A stretch of 64,000 bases of DNA. Origin: Lachnospiraceae bacterium (GTDB taxonomy: Bacteria > Bacillota > Clostridia > Lachnospirales > Lachnospiraceae). Location of the stretch: the NCBI GenBank assembly GCA_004556565.1, contig SFGN01000004.1, positions 62,001 to 126,000 of the forward strand. Reading direction: 5' to 3'. The translations under genes and the position numbers were made by a program. The notes under the pieces were generated by a model. It was not told the DNA's origin. It saw only the letters and a program-made list of their open reading frames with translations, and did no database searches. Below are positions 54,347-62,353 of this stretch, in pieces; within the stretch, counting starts at the first letter, position 1, and each line of letters opens with the position of its first letter.

Positions 54347-54652
54347 AAGTAAACTAACCTCCGATGCTAAAAGTCTATATTTATGGACAAGTATGTATAA
54401 ATATGTAACATTTTACAACATAATCTGCATGTTATCAAATATTATTATCACTTTCTGTACTGATTCGGGCTATAATTCTTACTGGTGTCCCAGTCAGAGG
54501 TCTTTTTGATCTTTTCGTTGTGATTCCGGCGGGCTTGTGATATCATTTTTTTAGAGACTCGTGGTAAATTTGTCAGTGAGAATCTGTGAAAAAGCCATGT
54601 TTACGGCATTAAGCAGTATATGATCATATCATGTGAAAAGGGGGTCCAGAAT
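54347..54652. other. Intergenic region without recognised features
   Basis: These 306 bases lie between the divergent frameshifted gene and the HD hydrolase gene. They are rich in A and T near 54380-54460. A TATAAT occurs near 54470 on the + strand but without a convincing -35. No hairpin terminator, RNA gene or reading frame was seen. Confidence 0.4.
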
Positions 54653-55210
54653 ATGATTAACCAGGCCATTGAATTTGCAACAAAAGCCCATGAAGGACAG
54701 TACAGGAAAGGTACAAAAAGACCGTATATCGTTCACCCGATAGAGGTGGCGGATATTGTGACGACAATGACCCGGGATGAAGAAGTCATCAGTGCGGCGG
54801 TACTGCATGATACGATTGAGGACTGTAAAGGAATCACGGAAGAAGTGATTGCAGAGCAGTTCGGCAGCAGGGTGGCATCCCTGGTTGCGGCAGAAAGCGA
54901 GGACAAGTCAAAAAGCTGGGAGGAGCGTAAAAGCACGACAATCCACAGGCTTCGGACAGCACCGAGAGAGGTACAGATGATTGCTTTGGGGGACAAGCTT
55001 TCCAATATGAGAGATATTTGCAGGGATTATCCTGTGGTCGGGGATGGATTGTGGAAGAGATTCCGGATGCAGAGCAAACGGGCAATCGGATGGTATTACA
55101 AAGGCATCCGGGAATCGTTAAGAGAAGCATTTCAGGGGGAAGAAGCATATGAAGAATATAGCAGGCTAGTAACCGAAATGTTTGGGGATGAACCACCCTC
55201 GCTGGAATGA
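54653..55210 (+). CDS. HD-domain protein, small alarmone hydrolase-like
   Basis: The 185-residue protein matches the HD domain of RelA/SpoT enzymes standing alone, as in MESH1-like small alarmone hydrolases. Metal-binding motifs are His28 in KRPYIVHPIEVA, His52-Asp53 in AVLHDTIEDCKG, and Asp in ALGDKLSNMRDI. All residues expected for a Mn-dependent hydrolase seem present. The start at 54653 follows AAAGGGGG. It lies 6 kb from the small synthetase at 47627, so the window encodes both arms of a minimal alarmone cycle. Confidence 0.88.
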   Translation: MINQAIEFATKAHEGQYRKGTKRPYIVHPIEVADIVTTMTRDEEVISAAVLHDTIEDCKGITEEVIAEQFGSRVASLVAAESEDKSKSWEERKSTTIHRLRTAPREVQMIALGDKLSNMRDICRDYPVVGDGLWKRFRMQSKRAIGWYYKGIRESLREAFQGEEAYEEYSRLVTEMFGDEPPSLE

Positions 55211-55380
55211 AGGGACAGAATTGGGAAAGATTGATTTATCCAAAAGAATTGGATTAATCTGTAAGATAATATATTCATCTTCCTTTATTTAATATAGCAT
55301 TGCAGGTTAAATGCTGCATAATGTATAAGTTGAGGGATATAGTTTCTAAAAATGGTTTTCTGAGAAGGAGGGTTAAGAGG

Positions 55381-57063
55381 ATGAAAAGAAATTTGAAATT
55401 ATTACTTGCTGTGGGGTTGTTTTTGTTTAGTGTTTTGACGCTATATTCCAAAACCGACGTGGTTTATGCAGAGGAAGCAACGATAATAGCGTCAGGAAGC
55501 TGTGGGGATGATTTGCTGTGGATACTGGATTGCGATGGAAAGCTGACTGTCAGTGGAACGGGGGAGATGTATTCATACGTTAAAGAAGAACCAAGCGTAT
55601 TCCTGCCATATAAAGATGTGGTTAAAGAAATAGAGATTAAGCCGGGAGCTGTCAGTATTGGAAGCCGGACATTTTGTTCATTCCAACAGCTTGAAAAAGT
55701 GACTATACCGGAGGGGGTAAGAGTAATAGGGACGGAAGCATTCAAGGAATGCACGTCACTGGAAGAAATCCGGCTTCCGGAAGGCCTTGAGTACATTGAA
55801 GATGCGGCTTTTTCTGACTGTATTGAGCTGTCGAAGATTTATATCCCTCCATCTGTAACAAGATTATATTCTGAAGCGATATCGGGATGCAGCAAGTTAA
55901 AAACAGTTGGACCAGAGGGCGGAGATTATAATATTGAGCTTGGTGCAGGGATACCGGATTGTATATTCCTTGCAAACGAATATATCGAAAGCGTGGTTAT
56001 TCCTGACGGAATCAGTAAGATACCAGATTCTGCATTTAAATATGCGTCGAATCTGAAGAGCGTTATTAGTCCGGATGATGTGAAAGAAATAGGACGTGAA
56101 GCGTTTTACGACTGCGGTAATCTGGAGGATATCGTGATGCCGGAAACTATGCCGAATGTGAAGAGCCACGCATTTACCGGCTCGAACAAAGCAGAAAAGT
56201 ATAACTTTCCTTTCTGTCATGATATTTATGGAACAAAGGATATCACATCGATTTGGACCGGCGAAGTGCTGGAATTAGCTCCGGAGTTTTACAAATACGA
56301 GATTCTTGAAGGGGAGCAGTTGGCGGAGCAGTATACAGAATCAGGAAGCTTCAACGTAATGAGTACAGTTTACTGTATCAGATTTAAAGTGCCCGGAAAG
56401 GTAAAAATCAGGGTGACAAGATCAGATGCAGAGAATTCGGTTTCAACAGATTGGGAATTTGTTGTTTCAGAAAAACCGTTGAAAGACATTTCTGGTTCAG
56501 AATGGTATTTCAATACTGTGAAATCCATTTATCGAAACGGTATTATGACAGGATATGCAAACGGAAATTTTGGACCGGCAGATATTCTTACCAGAGGTCA
56601 GTTTGCGACTGTGTTGTACCGTATGGAAGGAAAACCGGAAATCAGATATAAAGATGTTTTTCCGGACGTCGCAGAAGAGGAATTTTATGCAGAGCCTGTT
56701 GTGTGGGCCTATGAGAATGGAATCATAACCGGATATTCAGACAGTGGGAAATTCGGTCCGTCTGATCCAATCAACAGAGAACAGGCAAATACAATTCTGT
56801 ATCGCTATGCAAAAGCCAAAGGACTTGATACAGATATAAGTTCGGAAAAAACCAATCGTGCAGAAGATTTCCTTGATTATGGAAACGTATCAGAGTATGC
56901 AAAGGAAGCAGTTTCATGGGCTGTCGGAATCCACATGATGATGGGACAGGACAGATTATTAGAGCCGAAGGATAATACAAACCGTGCGGTAGCCGCGGCG
57001 TTGTTGATGAGGTATTATTACTATTATGGCGGAATAGAGGGAATAGTGGTGGAATTCTATTAA
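55381..57063 (+). CDS. BspA-like leucine-rich-repeat surface protein with SLH domains
   Basis: The 560-residue protein starts with a signal peptide (MKRNLKLLLAVGLFLFSVL, cleavage near VYA). LRR_5-type repeats (about 60-290) follow, such as VTIPEGVRVIGTEAFKECTS and IRLPEGLEYIEDAAFSDC. A beta-rich stretch and three SLH repeats (about 380-560; NGIMTGYANGNFGPAD, NGIITGYSDSGKFGPSD) complete it. BspA-like repeats often take part in adhesion; the SLH repeats bind wall polymer. The start at 55381 follows GAAGGAGGG. It shares the SLH anchor with the CotH protein at 15842. Confidence 0.9.
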   Translation: MKRNLKLLLAVGLFLFSVLTLYSKTDVVYAEEATIIASGSCGDDLLWILDCDGKLTVSGTGEMYSYVKEEPSVFLPYKDVVKEIEIKPGAVSIGSRTFCSFQQLEKVTIPEGVRVIGTEAFKECTSLEEIRLPEGLEYIEDAAFSDCIELSKIYIPPSVTRLYSEAISGCSKLKTVGPEGGDYNIELGAGIPDCIFLANEYIESVVIPDGISKIPDSAFKYASNLKSVISPDDVKEIGREAFYDCGNLEDIVMPETMPNVKSHAFTGSNKAEKYNFPFCHDIYGTKDITSIWTGEVLELAPEFYKYEILEGEQLAEQYTESGSFNVMSTVYCIRFKVPGKVKIRVTRSDAENSVSTDWEFVVSEKPLKDISGSEWYFNTVKSIYRNGIMTGYANGNFGPADILTRGQFATVLYRMEGKPEIRYKDVFPDVAEEEFYAEPVVWAYENGIITGYSDSGKFGPSDPINREQANTILYRYAKAKGLDTDISSEKTNRAEDFLDYGNVSEYAKEAVSWAVGIHMMMGQDRLLEPKDNTNRAVAAALLMRYYYYYGGIEGIVVEFY

Positions 57064-57084
57064 TAGCAGACATTGATTTTGATG

Positions 57085-57110
57085 GGCTGCCGCATTTCGC
57101 GGCAGCCTGT
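57085..57110 (+). terminator. Terminator after the LRR/SLH gene
   Basis: GGCTGCCGC (57085-57093) pairs perfectly with GCGGCAGCC (57099-57107) around a five-base loop, then TGTTTCTAT. The T-run is interrupted. Confidence 0.75.
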
Positions 57111-57199
57111 TTCTATAAAAATAGTTGGGAGGAGGAACTTTATGCGTGTGCCTGGCGGTTAATATGCTCAGAGGTGCAGGAAACGCTCAATGTGATGGA

Positions 57200-57556
57200 T
57201 TAGTCATGTGAGCTGATGCATTTTCCTGTATAGGTATGGATAATCAGCGTTTTGTTATCACTGGTTTCCTCTCGCGGCCAGAAATACTGTTTCATATTAT
57301 TCAGACTTTCCCAAAGCTTCAAATTGGTGCTTCCGTTCATCCCGTTATTTTCAACAGACAGAAATTTAGAAGAATCATTGATGGGTGAAAGCGGAGTGTA
57401 ATCAGCATGTTTTACAGTTTTCTTGATTTCACGCCATCTCTGATTGTCACTTGTAATTTTTTCGCGAAAAATCACGTTAGCACCATTGTCCACTGATTCT
57501 GCTGTAAGGTAAAGTCCGGTTGCTTCATTTTTTATGCGGTAATAACCGCCAGCAAG
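57200..57556 (-). pseudogene. Remnant of a ricin-type beta-trefoil lectin domain
   Basis: An open frame without a proper start reads GGYYRIKNEATGLYLTA, then DNQRWREI and FLSVENNGMNG, LKLWESLNN, KQYFWPRE, the spacing of Ricin_B-like repeats. It begins directly after a stop codon at 57557-57559. The only ATG (57493) would cut off the first repeat and lacks a good ribosome site. The piece is about 118 codons, less than a whole trefoil with its usual enzyme partner, so it is read as the tail of a lost secreted protein. Confidence 0.65.
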
Positions 57557-57585
57557 TTACGAAACCGTGGTTTGTTGCACTTTTG

Positions 57586-57621
57586 AAAAAAAATAAAAAA
57601 GTCTGCCGTAACAGCAGACTT
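57586..57621 (-). terminator. Minus-strand terminator without an intact gene
   Basis: On the minus strand AAGTCTGC (57621 to 57614) pairs with GCAGACTT (57606 to 57599) and runs into five T, an A and more T. No intact minus-strand gene lies to its right before 62 kb, so its gene appears to have been lost. Confidence 0.75.
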
Positions 57622-58012
57622 CGTGTAACCTGGTATCTATAAAAACATCAACAGAGATTATCTTAGCATAGGACACTTAAAATGAATAAAATAGATATGA
57701 GATGCTTGGATAGGAAAAAGTTGTTTTTTAATATGACAAAACATTTGCACATATATCTCTTATGTGATACATTTTTAAAAACAAATTATCTATAGCGCAA
57801 TATATTGGGAAACAGATGTTGACAGCTCATGATCAGAAGGAAATGGATGATGAGGAAGCAGCCGGATATCTGAATATATACTGGAAGAGTGGAGTTTTAT
57901 AAATGATCATGGCAGTATAAAAATATAGTATCTCTAAGTCATATCTTAACCAACATTGTGAATACCTTGTACAGGGAACACAATGGGGTTACGGAGATTA
58001 AGGAGCAGTTTC
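57622..58012. other. AT-rich region with decayed sequence
   Basis: This 391-base stretch before the glucosaminidase gene is poorer in G and C than its surroundings. It holds only very short frames, such as a 28-codon one ending near 57901 (DDEEAAGYLNIYWKSGVL), which looks like a gene tail. No terminal inverted repeats or transposase remains were recognised. Confidence 0.4.
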
Positions 58013-58813
58013 ATGAGGAAAAATCTATGGCGTAATAAAAACATAAAAATATTTATGGAAGCAGGACTTGCCGTGCTTTTGGTGTCAGTCATCGGGATTT
58101 ACGGAGTGTTTAGCGGACCAAAAGCAAAAGGAGAGGATTCGGAGAAGCATTTATTAGAGATGGCGGAGGAAGAGAATCGTTCGTCCAGAGAGAATGCCGA
58201 TGAAAATTCCAATGCAAATGCCGGTTCAGGCGGCACAGAGAGTACGGATTCCGGAAACCAGGCGGAGGAAGCAGCAAGCGGTCAGTATCCGATCATGGGC
58301 AGCAGTTCCGTGACGGTGGAACAGATGGTGGATTATTTTAACTCCAGCGGAGAAGACTATCCGGCGCAGCAGCTTGCCCAAGGCGGCGCCGATTCCATCG
58401 AGACATTCTGTCAGATGTATTATGAAGAGGCGGAGGCAGAAGGTGTTCGGGCGGAGGTAGCATTTGCACAGACAATGAAAGAAACCGGCTGGCTCCAGTA
58501 TGGCGGAGATGCTTCAATCGAACAGTTTAATTTTGCAGGAATCGGAACGACCGGGGGCGGTGTACCGGGGAATTCCTATCCGGATGTACGTACCGGAATA
58601 CGGGCGCAGATTCAGCATCTTAAAGCTTATGCGACAGAAGATGCACTGAAGCAGGCCTGTGTGGATGACCGTTATGAATATGTGGTCAAAGGAAGTGCCC
58701 CTTATGTAGAATGGCTCGGACAGCAGGAAAATCCTCAGGGAACGGGCTGGGCAACAGCAGAAAATTACGGAGCATCTATCGTAGCAATGATACAACAACT
58801 AAACGAGATGTGA
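58013..58813 (+). CDS. Secreted or membrane-anchored glucosaminidase-domain protein
   Basis: The 266-residue protein has an N-terminal membrane segment (about 14-34), a Glu/Asn/Ser-rich linker (40-92) and a glucosaminidase domain with VAFAQTMKETGWLQYGGD, Glu157 being the likely catalytic acid. FAGIGTTGGGVPGNSYPDVRTG and the C-terminal QQLNEM follow. Such enzymes cut the GlcNAc-MurNAc backbone of peptidoglycan in growth or separation. The start at 58013 follows AAGGAG; an ATG 30 bases upstream lacks a ribosome site. Confidence 0.88.
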   Translation: MRKNLWRNKNIKIFMEAGLAVLLVSVIGIYGVFSGPKAKGEDSEKHLLEMAEEENRSSRENADENSNANAGSGGTESTDSGNQAEEAASGQYPIMGSSSVTVEQMVDYFNSSGEDYPAQQLAQGGADSIETFCQMYYEEAEAEGVRAEVAFAQTMKETGWLQYGGDASIEQFNFAGIGTTGGGVPGNSYPDVRTGIRAQIQHLKAYATEDALKQACVDDRYEYVVKGSAPYVEWLGQQENPQGTGWATAENYGASIVAMIQQLNEM

Positions 58814-58819
58814 TTGTAG

Positions 58820-59020
58820 CAGCTCAGCCCGCGCCATTCGCAAAATGCATCTGCGATGCTTTCCCGCTGCAAAAGCAGCTATTTTTGCTCATAACCGGGC
58901 GCTAAGCTCAAAAAAGGTCCACCGGACCTTTTCCTCACATGCTTTGGCAGCTCATAATCGAATTCGCTCTCTCGTTTATGCAAGCATGATTCGCTCACTA
59001 ATTTAATTATGGCTGAGCTG
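58820..59020. repeat. 201-bp region bounded by 10-bp inverted repeats
   Basis: CAGCTCAGCC (58820-58829) and GGCTGAGCTG (59011-59020) are perfect inverted repeats. Between them lie GCTGC-AAAA-GCAGC, the GGTCC palindrome, CATGCTT/AAGCATG and CGAATTCG. There is no coding frame. The structure suggests a small mobile or RNA-forming element, but no target duplication was identified. Confidence 0.55.
58912..58932. repeat. GGTCC-family palindrome, copy 3
   Basis: AAAAGGTCC (58912-58920), loop ACC, then GGACCTTTT (58924-58932), a perfect 9-bp stem. The preceding GCTCAAAA resembles the ACTCAAAA of copy 1. It could end the glucosaminidase transcript but has few T after the stem. Confidence 0.8.
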
Positions 59021-59044
59021 ATTTCTTAATATTCTGTAAACAGC

Positions 59045-59073
59045 TTGACAAACTTTCTTCCCACGACTATTAT
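59045..59073 (+). promoter_or_regulatory. Promoter of valS
   Basis: Consensus TTGACA (59045-59050), a 17-base spacer and TATTAT (59068-59073). Transcription would start near 59080, ahead of the 140-bp repeat element and the T-box. No better promoter was seen between that element and valS. Confidence 0.8.
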
Positions 59074-59089
59074 TATGTTAGTTAATTTG

Positions 59090-59229
59090 TAACTGTTCAG
59101 AGCCAAGCAAAATTTCATAAAACAGACGTAAAATGCGTGCATTTTTAAGACTGTTTTTGAAATTTTATTTGGCGGATACGCCACACCGACGAAATGCGAA
59201 GCATTTTGGAGGTTGGCTCTGAACAGTTA
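59090..59229. mobile_element. 140-bp MITE-like element with 17-bp terminal inverted repeats
   Basis: TAACTGTTCAGAGCCAA (59090-59106) and its exact reverse complement (59213-59229) bound the element. Inside are AAAATGC-GT-GCATTTT within an outer AAAACAG/CTGTTTT helix, GGCG/CGCC, and AAATGC-GAA-GCATTTT, so the strand can fold into several hairpins on a long basal stem. GTTAATTT is present on both sides (59081-59088 and 59231-59238) as a possible 8-bp target duplication. There is no coding capacity, so mobility would need a transposase elsewhere. Confidence 0.65.
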
Positions 59230-59267
59230 TGTTAATTTAAAGTTAACATAATTGTAAAATATCAAAG

Positions 59268-59576
59268 GTCGTGAGGAAGAGGAGTACGGTGCTGCTTCTG
59301 TCAGAGAGAACCGTTCGGATGCAAAGAAAATCAGGCTTGTAAGAATAGAAAGCACGCCTGATTGAATATTGCAGCGGCTGTAAGGCGGTTTCAGGAAAGA
59401 ACATCGGAAGGTAGCTTCTGAACCGGATATCTGAACATACCATTAAAAAGGTCAGTAAGATATCCCGTGCTGGTTTACGTTACAGAACTATGAGATATGC
59501 GGCAAAAAGCAGCATATGAACGAAGGTGGTACCACGAAACAGATTCGTCCTTTACATTATGTAAAGGGCGTTTTTT
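59268..59576 (+). promoter_or_regulatory. T-box leader of valS
   Basis: T-box RNAs sense uncharged tRNA and allow read-through when valine is short. The leader has the 5' consensus GAGGAAGAGGAGTA (59273-59286), the AGAGAG motif (59303-59308), the core AAGGTGGTACCACG (59523-59536) and a terminator with CGTCCTTTAC (59546-59555), GTAAAGGGCG (59561-59570) and six T. GTA at 59411-59413, before GCTTCTGAAC, is the likely valine specifier codon by analogy with other T-boxes. That assignment is less certain than the rest. Confidence 0.92.
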
Positions 59577-59630
59577 AGCATTGTTAAGTTTACTTTTATG
59601 AGGGTACATAAGGAAGACATGGAGGACATT

Positions 59631-62279
59631 ATGAGTAAAGAACTGGCAAAAACCTACAATCCGAAAGAGATTGAAGAAAAGACATACGAGAAATGGTGTG
59701 AAAAGAAATACTTTCATGCAGAAGTAGACCGGAGTAAAAAACCGTTTACTATCGTTATGCCGCCCCCGAATATTACGGGGCAGCTTCATATGGGGCATGC
59801 ATTGGACAATACACTGCAGGATATCTTGATCCGCTATAAGAGGATGCAGGGGTACAATGCACTTTGGGTACCGGGGACGGACCATGCCGCAATTTCTACG
59901 GAGGTCAAGGTTACAAATAAACTGAAAGAGGAAGGAATAGACAAGAAAGAACTTGGGCGTGAGGGATTTCTTGAACGTACCTGGCAGTGGAAGGAAGAAT
60001 ACGCAGGAACGATTGAGAATCAGCTCAAGAAGCTTGGCATCTCCTGTGACTGGGACAGAGAACGATTTACAATGGATGAGGGATGTTCCCGCGCGGTAGA
60101 AGAAGTATTTATTAATCTTTATAATAAAGGATATATTTATAAAGGCTCCCGCATCATCAACTGGTGTCCGAAATGTAAGACATCTTTGTCAGATGCAGAG
60201 GTAGAGCACGAGGAACAGGCAGGACATTTCTGGCATATTAAATATCCGATTGTGGGAACAGATGGTTTCCTTGAGATTGCGACCACGCGTCCGGAGACGA
60301 TGCTTGGCGATACGGCAATTGCCGTACACCCGGATGATGAGCGTTACAAAGAACTGATTGGAAAGAATGTGCTGCTTCCGCTTGTAAATAAAGAAATTCC
60401 GATCGTGGCAGATTATTATGTTGATAAAGAATTTGGAACCGGTGCGGTTAAAATCACTCCGGCCCATGATCCGAATGACTTTGAGGTGGGAAAGCGTCAT
60501 AATCTGGAAGAAATCAACATTATGAATGACGATGCTACCATCAATGAAAAAGGCGGGAAATATGCAGGAATGGATCGTTATGAGGCAAGAGCTGCCATCG
60601 TAAAAGATCTGGAAGAGCAAGGATATCTGGTAAAAATCGAGCCGCATTCCCATAATGTAGGAACGCATGACCGCTGCGGCACGACGGTAGAGCCTCTGAT
60701 CAAGCAGCAGTGGTTTGTAAAAATGGATGAACTTGCAAAACCGGCAATTGAAGCACTGAAGAACGGAGATTTGAAATTTGTTCCGGAAAGATTTAATAAA
60801 ATATACCTGCACTGGCTGGAAAATATCAAAGACTGGTGTATTTCACGACAGATCTGGTGGGGACACAGGATTCCGGCTTATTACTGTGATGAATGCGGTG
60901 AATTTGTAGTGGCAAAGGGAATGCCGGAGGTATGTCCGCACTGCGGATGTACTCATTTTACCCAGGATGAGGATACATTGGACACATGGTTCAGCTCTGC
61001 GCTGTGGCCGTTCTCGACACTCGGATGGCCGGATAAGACGGAAGAATTGGATTACTTTTATCCGACGGATGTTCTGGTAACCGGCTATGATATCATTTTC
61101 TTCTGGGTAATCCGTATGATGTTTTCAGGGCTGGAGCACACAGGAAAATCACCATTCCATACGGTTCTGATCCACGGGCTTGTCCGTGATTCCCTGGGCC
61201 GGAAGATGAGCAAATCCCTCGGAAACGGTATCGACCCGCTGGAAATCATTGACCAGTATGGGGCAGACGCTCTGAGACTTACGCTTGTTACGGGAAATGC
61301 TCCCGGAAATGATATGCGTTTCTATAATGAGCGCGTGGAGGCGAGCCGTAATTTTGCAAACAAAGTATGGAATGCGTCACGTTTCATTTTGATGAATATT
61401 GAAAACGAACAGCTCTTCGTTCCGGAAGAAGCAGAGCTGGATGAGGCGGACAAGTGGATTTTGTCTAAGGTCAACACTCTGGCAAAAGAGGTGACCGAGA
61501 ATATGGATAAATTTGAACTGGGAATCGCTGTACAGAAGGTTTATGATTTCATCTGGGATGAGTTCTGTGACTGGTATATCGAGATGGCGAAGTTCCGCAT
61601 TTATCACAAAGAAGAAAACCCGAAGGCTGCAAACAGTGCACTGTGGACGTTGAAGACCGTTCTCGGAGCAGCTCTGAAAATGCTCCATCCGTTCATGCCG
61701 TTTGTGACAGAAGAGATTTACGGGGCACTCGTTCCGGAGGAAGAATCTCTGATGATTTCTTCATGGCCGGTTTATAAGGATGAATGGAATTTTGCCGCGG
61801 AAGAGCGTGTTGTGGAGCGTATGAAGGAAATTGTACGCGGAATCCGCAACATCCGTGCCGAGATGAATGTTCAGAACGGAAGAAAGACGAAGGTTTATAT
61901 TGTGAGTGAAGATGCCGGGCTTACTGCCGGATTCGGTGTGCTGACGGATTCTGTAAAACCTCTGATGAATGCTTCAGAAATCTTCCTTTCACAGACAAAG
62001 CCGGAACTGGGCGATGACGCGGTTTCTGTTGTAGTGCCGGAGGCGTCGGTATACCTTCCGCTTGAAGACCTGGTTGATTTTGCGCAGGAGCTGGAGCGCC
62101 TGACCAAGGAAGAGACAAGGCTGACAAAAGAGATTGCGAGGGCAAAAGGAATGCTTGCCAATGAGCGTTTTATCAGCAAAGCTCCGGCAGCAAAAGTTCA
62201 GGAAGAGAAGGATAAGCTTGAAAAATATACGCAGATGCTTGCACAGGTGCAGGAGCGTATGGCAGGATTGAAAAAATAA
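59631..62279 (+). CDS. valS: Valyl-tRNA synthetase
   Basis: It attaches valine to tRNA-Val and edits threonine. The 882-residue class I enzyme has the HIGH-type motif [15 protein letters not shown], the editing domain with [29 protein letters not shown], and the C-terminal coiled-coil typical of ValRS ([18 protein letters not shown]). The start at 59631 ([17 protein letters not shown]) follows GGAGG; ATG codons upstream are not used. Expression is controlled by the T-box. Confidence 0.98.
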   Translation: MSKELAKTYNPKEIEEKTYEKWCEKKYFHAEVDRSKKPFTIVMPPPNITGQLHMGHALDNTLQDILIRYKRMQGYNALWVPGTDHAAISTEVKVTNKLKEEGIDKKELGREGFLERTWQWKEEYAGTIENQLKKLGISCDWDRERFTMDEGCSRAVEEVFINLYNKGYIYKGSRIINWCPKCKTSLSDAEVEHEEQAGHFWHIKYPIVGTDGFLEIATTRPETMLGDTAIAVHPDDERYKELIGKNVLLPLVNKEIPIVADYYVDKEFGTGAVKITPAHDPNDFEVGKRHNLEEINIMNDDATINEKGGKYAGMDRYEARAAIVKDLEEQGYLVKIEPHSHNVGTHDRCGTTVEPLIKQQWFVKMDELAKPAIEALKNGDLKFVPERFNKIYLHWLENIKDWCISRQIWWGHRIPAYYCDECGEFVVAKGMPEVCPHCGCTHFTQDEDTLDTWFSSALWPFSTLGWPDKTEELDYFYPTDVLVTGYDIIFFWVIRMMFSGLEHTGKSPFHTVLIHGLVRDSLGRKMSKSLGNGIDPLEIIDQYGADALRLTLVTGNAPGNDMRFYNERVEASRNFANKVWNASRFILMNIENEQLFVPEEAELDEADKWILSKVNTLAKEVTENMDKFELGIAVQKVYDFIWDEFCDWYIEMAKFRIYHKEENPKAANSALWTLKTVLGAALKMLHPFMPFVTEEIYGALVPEEESLMISSWPVYKDEWNFAAEERVVERMKEIVRGIRNIRAEMNVQNGRKTKVYIVSEDAGLTAGFGVLTDSVKPLMNASEIFLSQTKPELGDDAVSVVVPEASVYLPLEDLVDFAQELERLTKEETRLTKEIARAKGMLANERFISKAPAAKVQEEKDKLEKYTQMLAQVQERMAGLKK

Positions 62280-62353
62280 AAATATCATGGAAACGGGCGG
62301 GCTTTGCGTTACAGCGGCCTGCCCTCGGACTGGTAAGTAAAGAGAGGGTTTGA

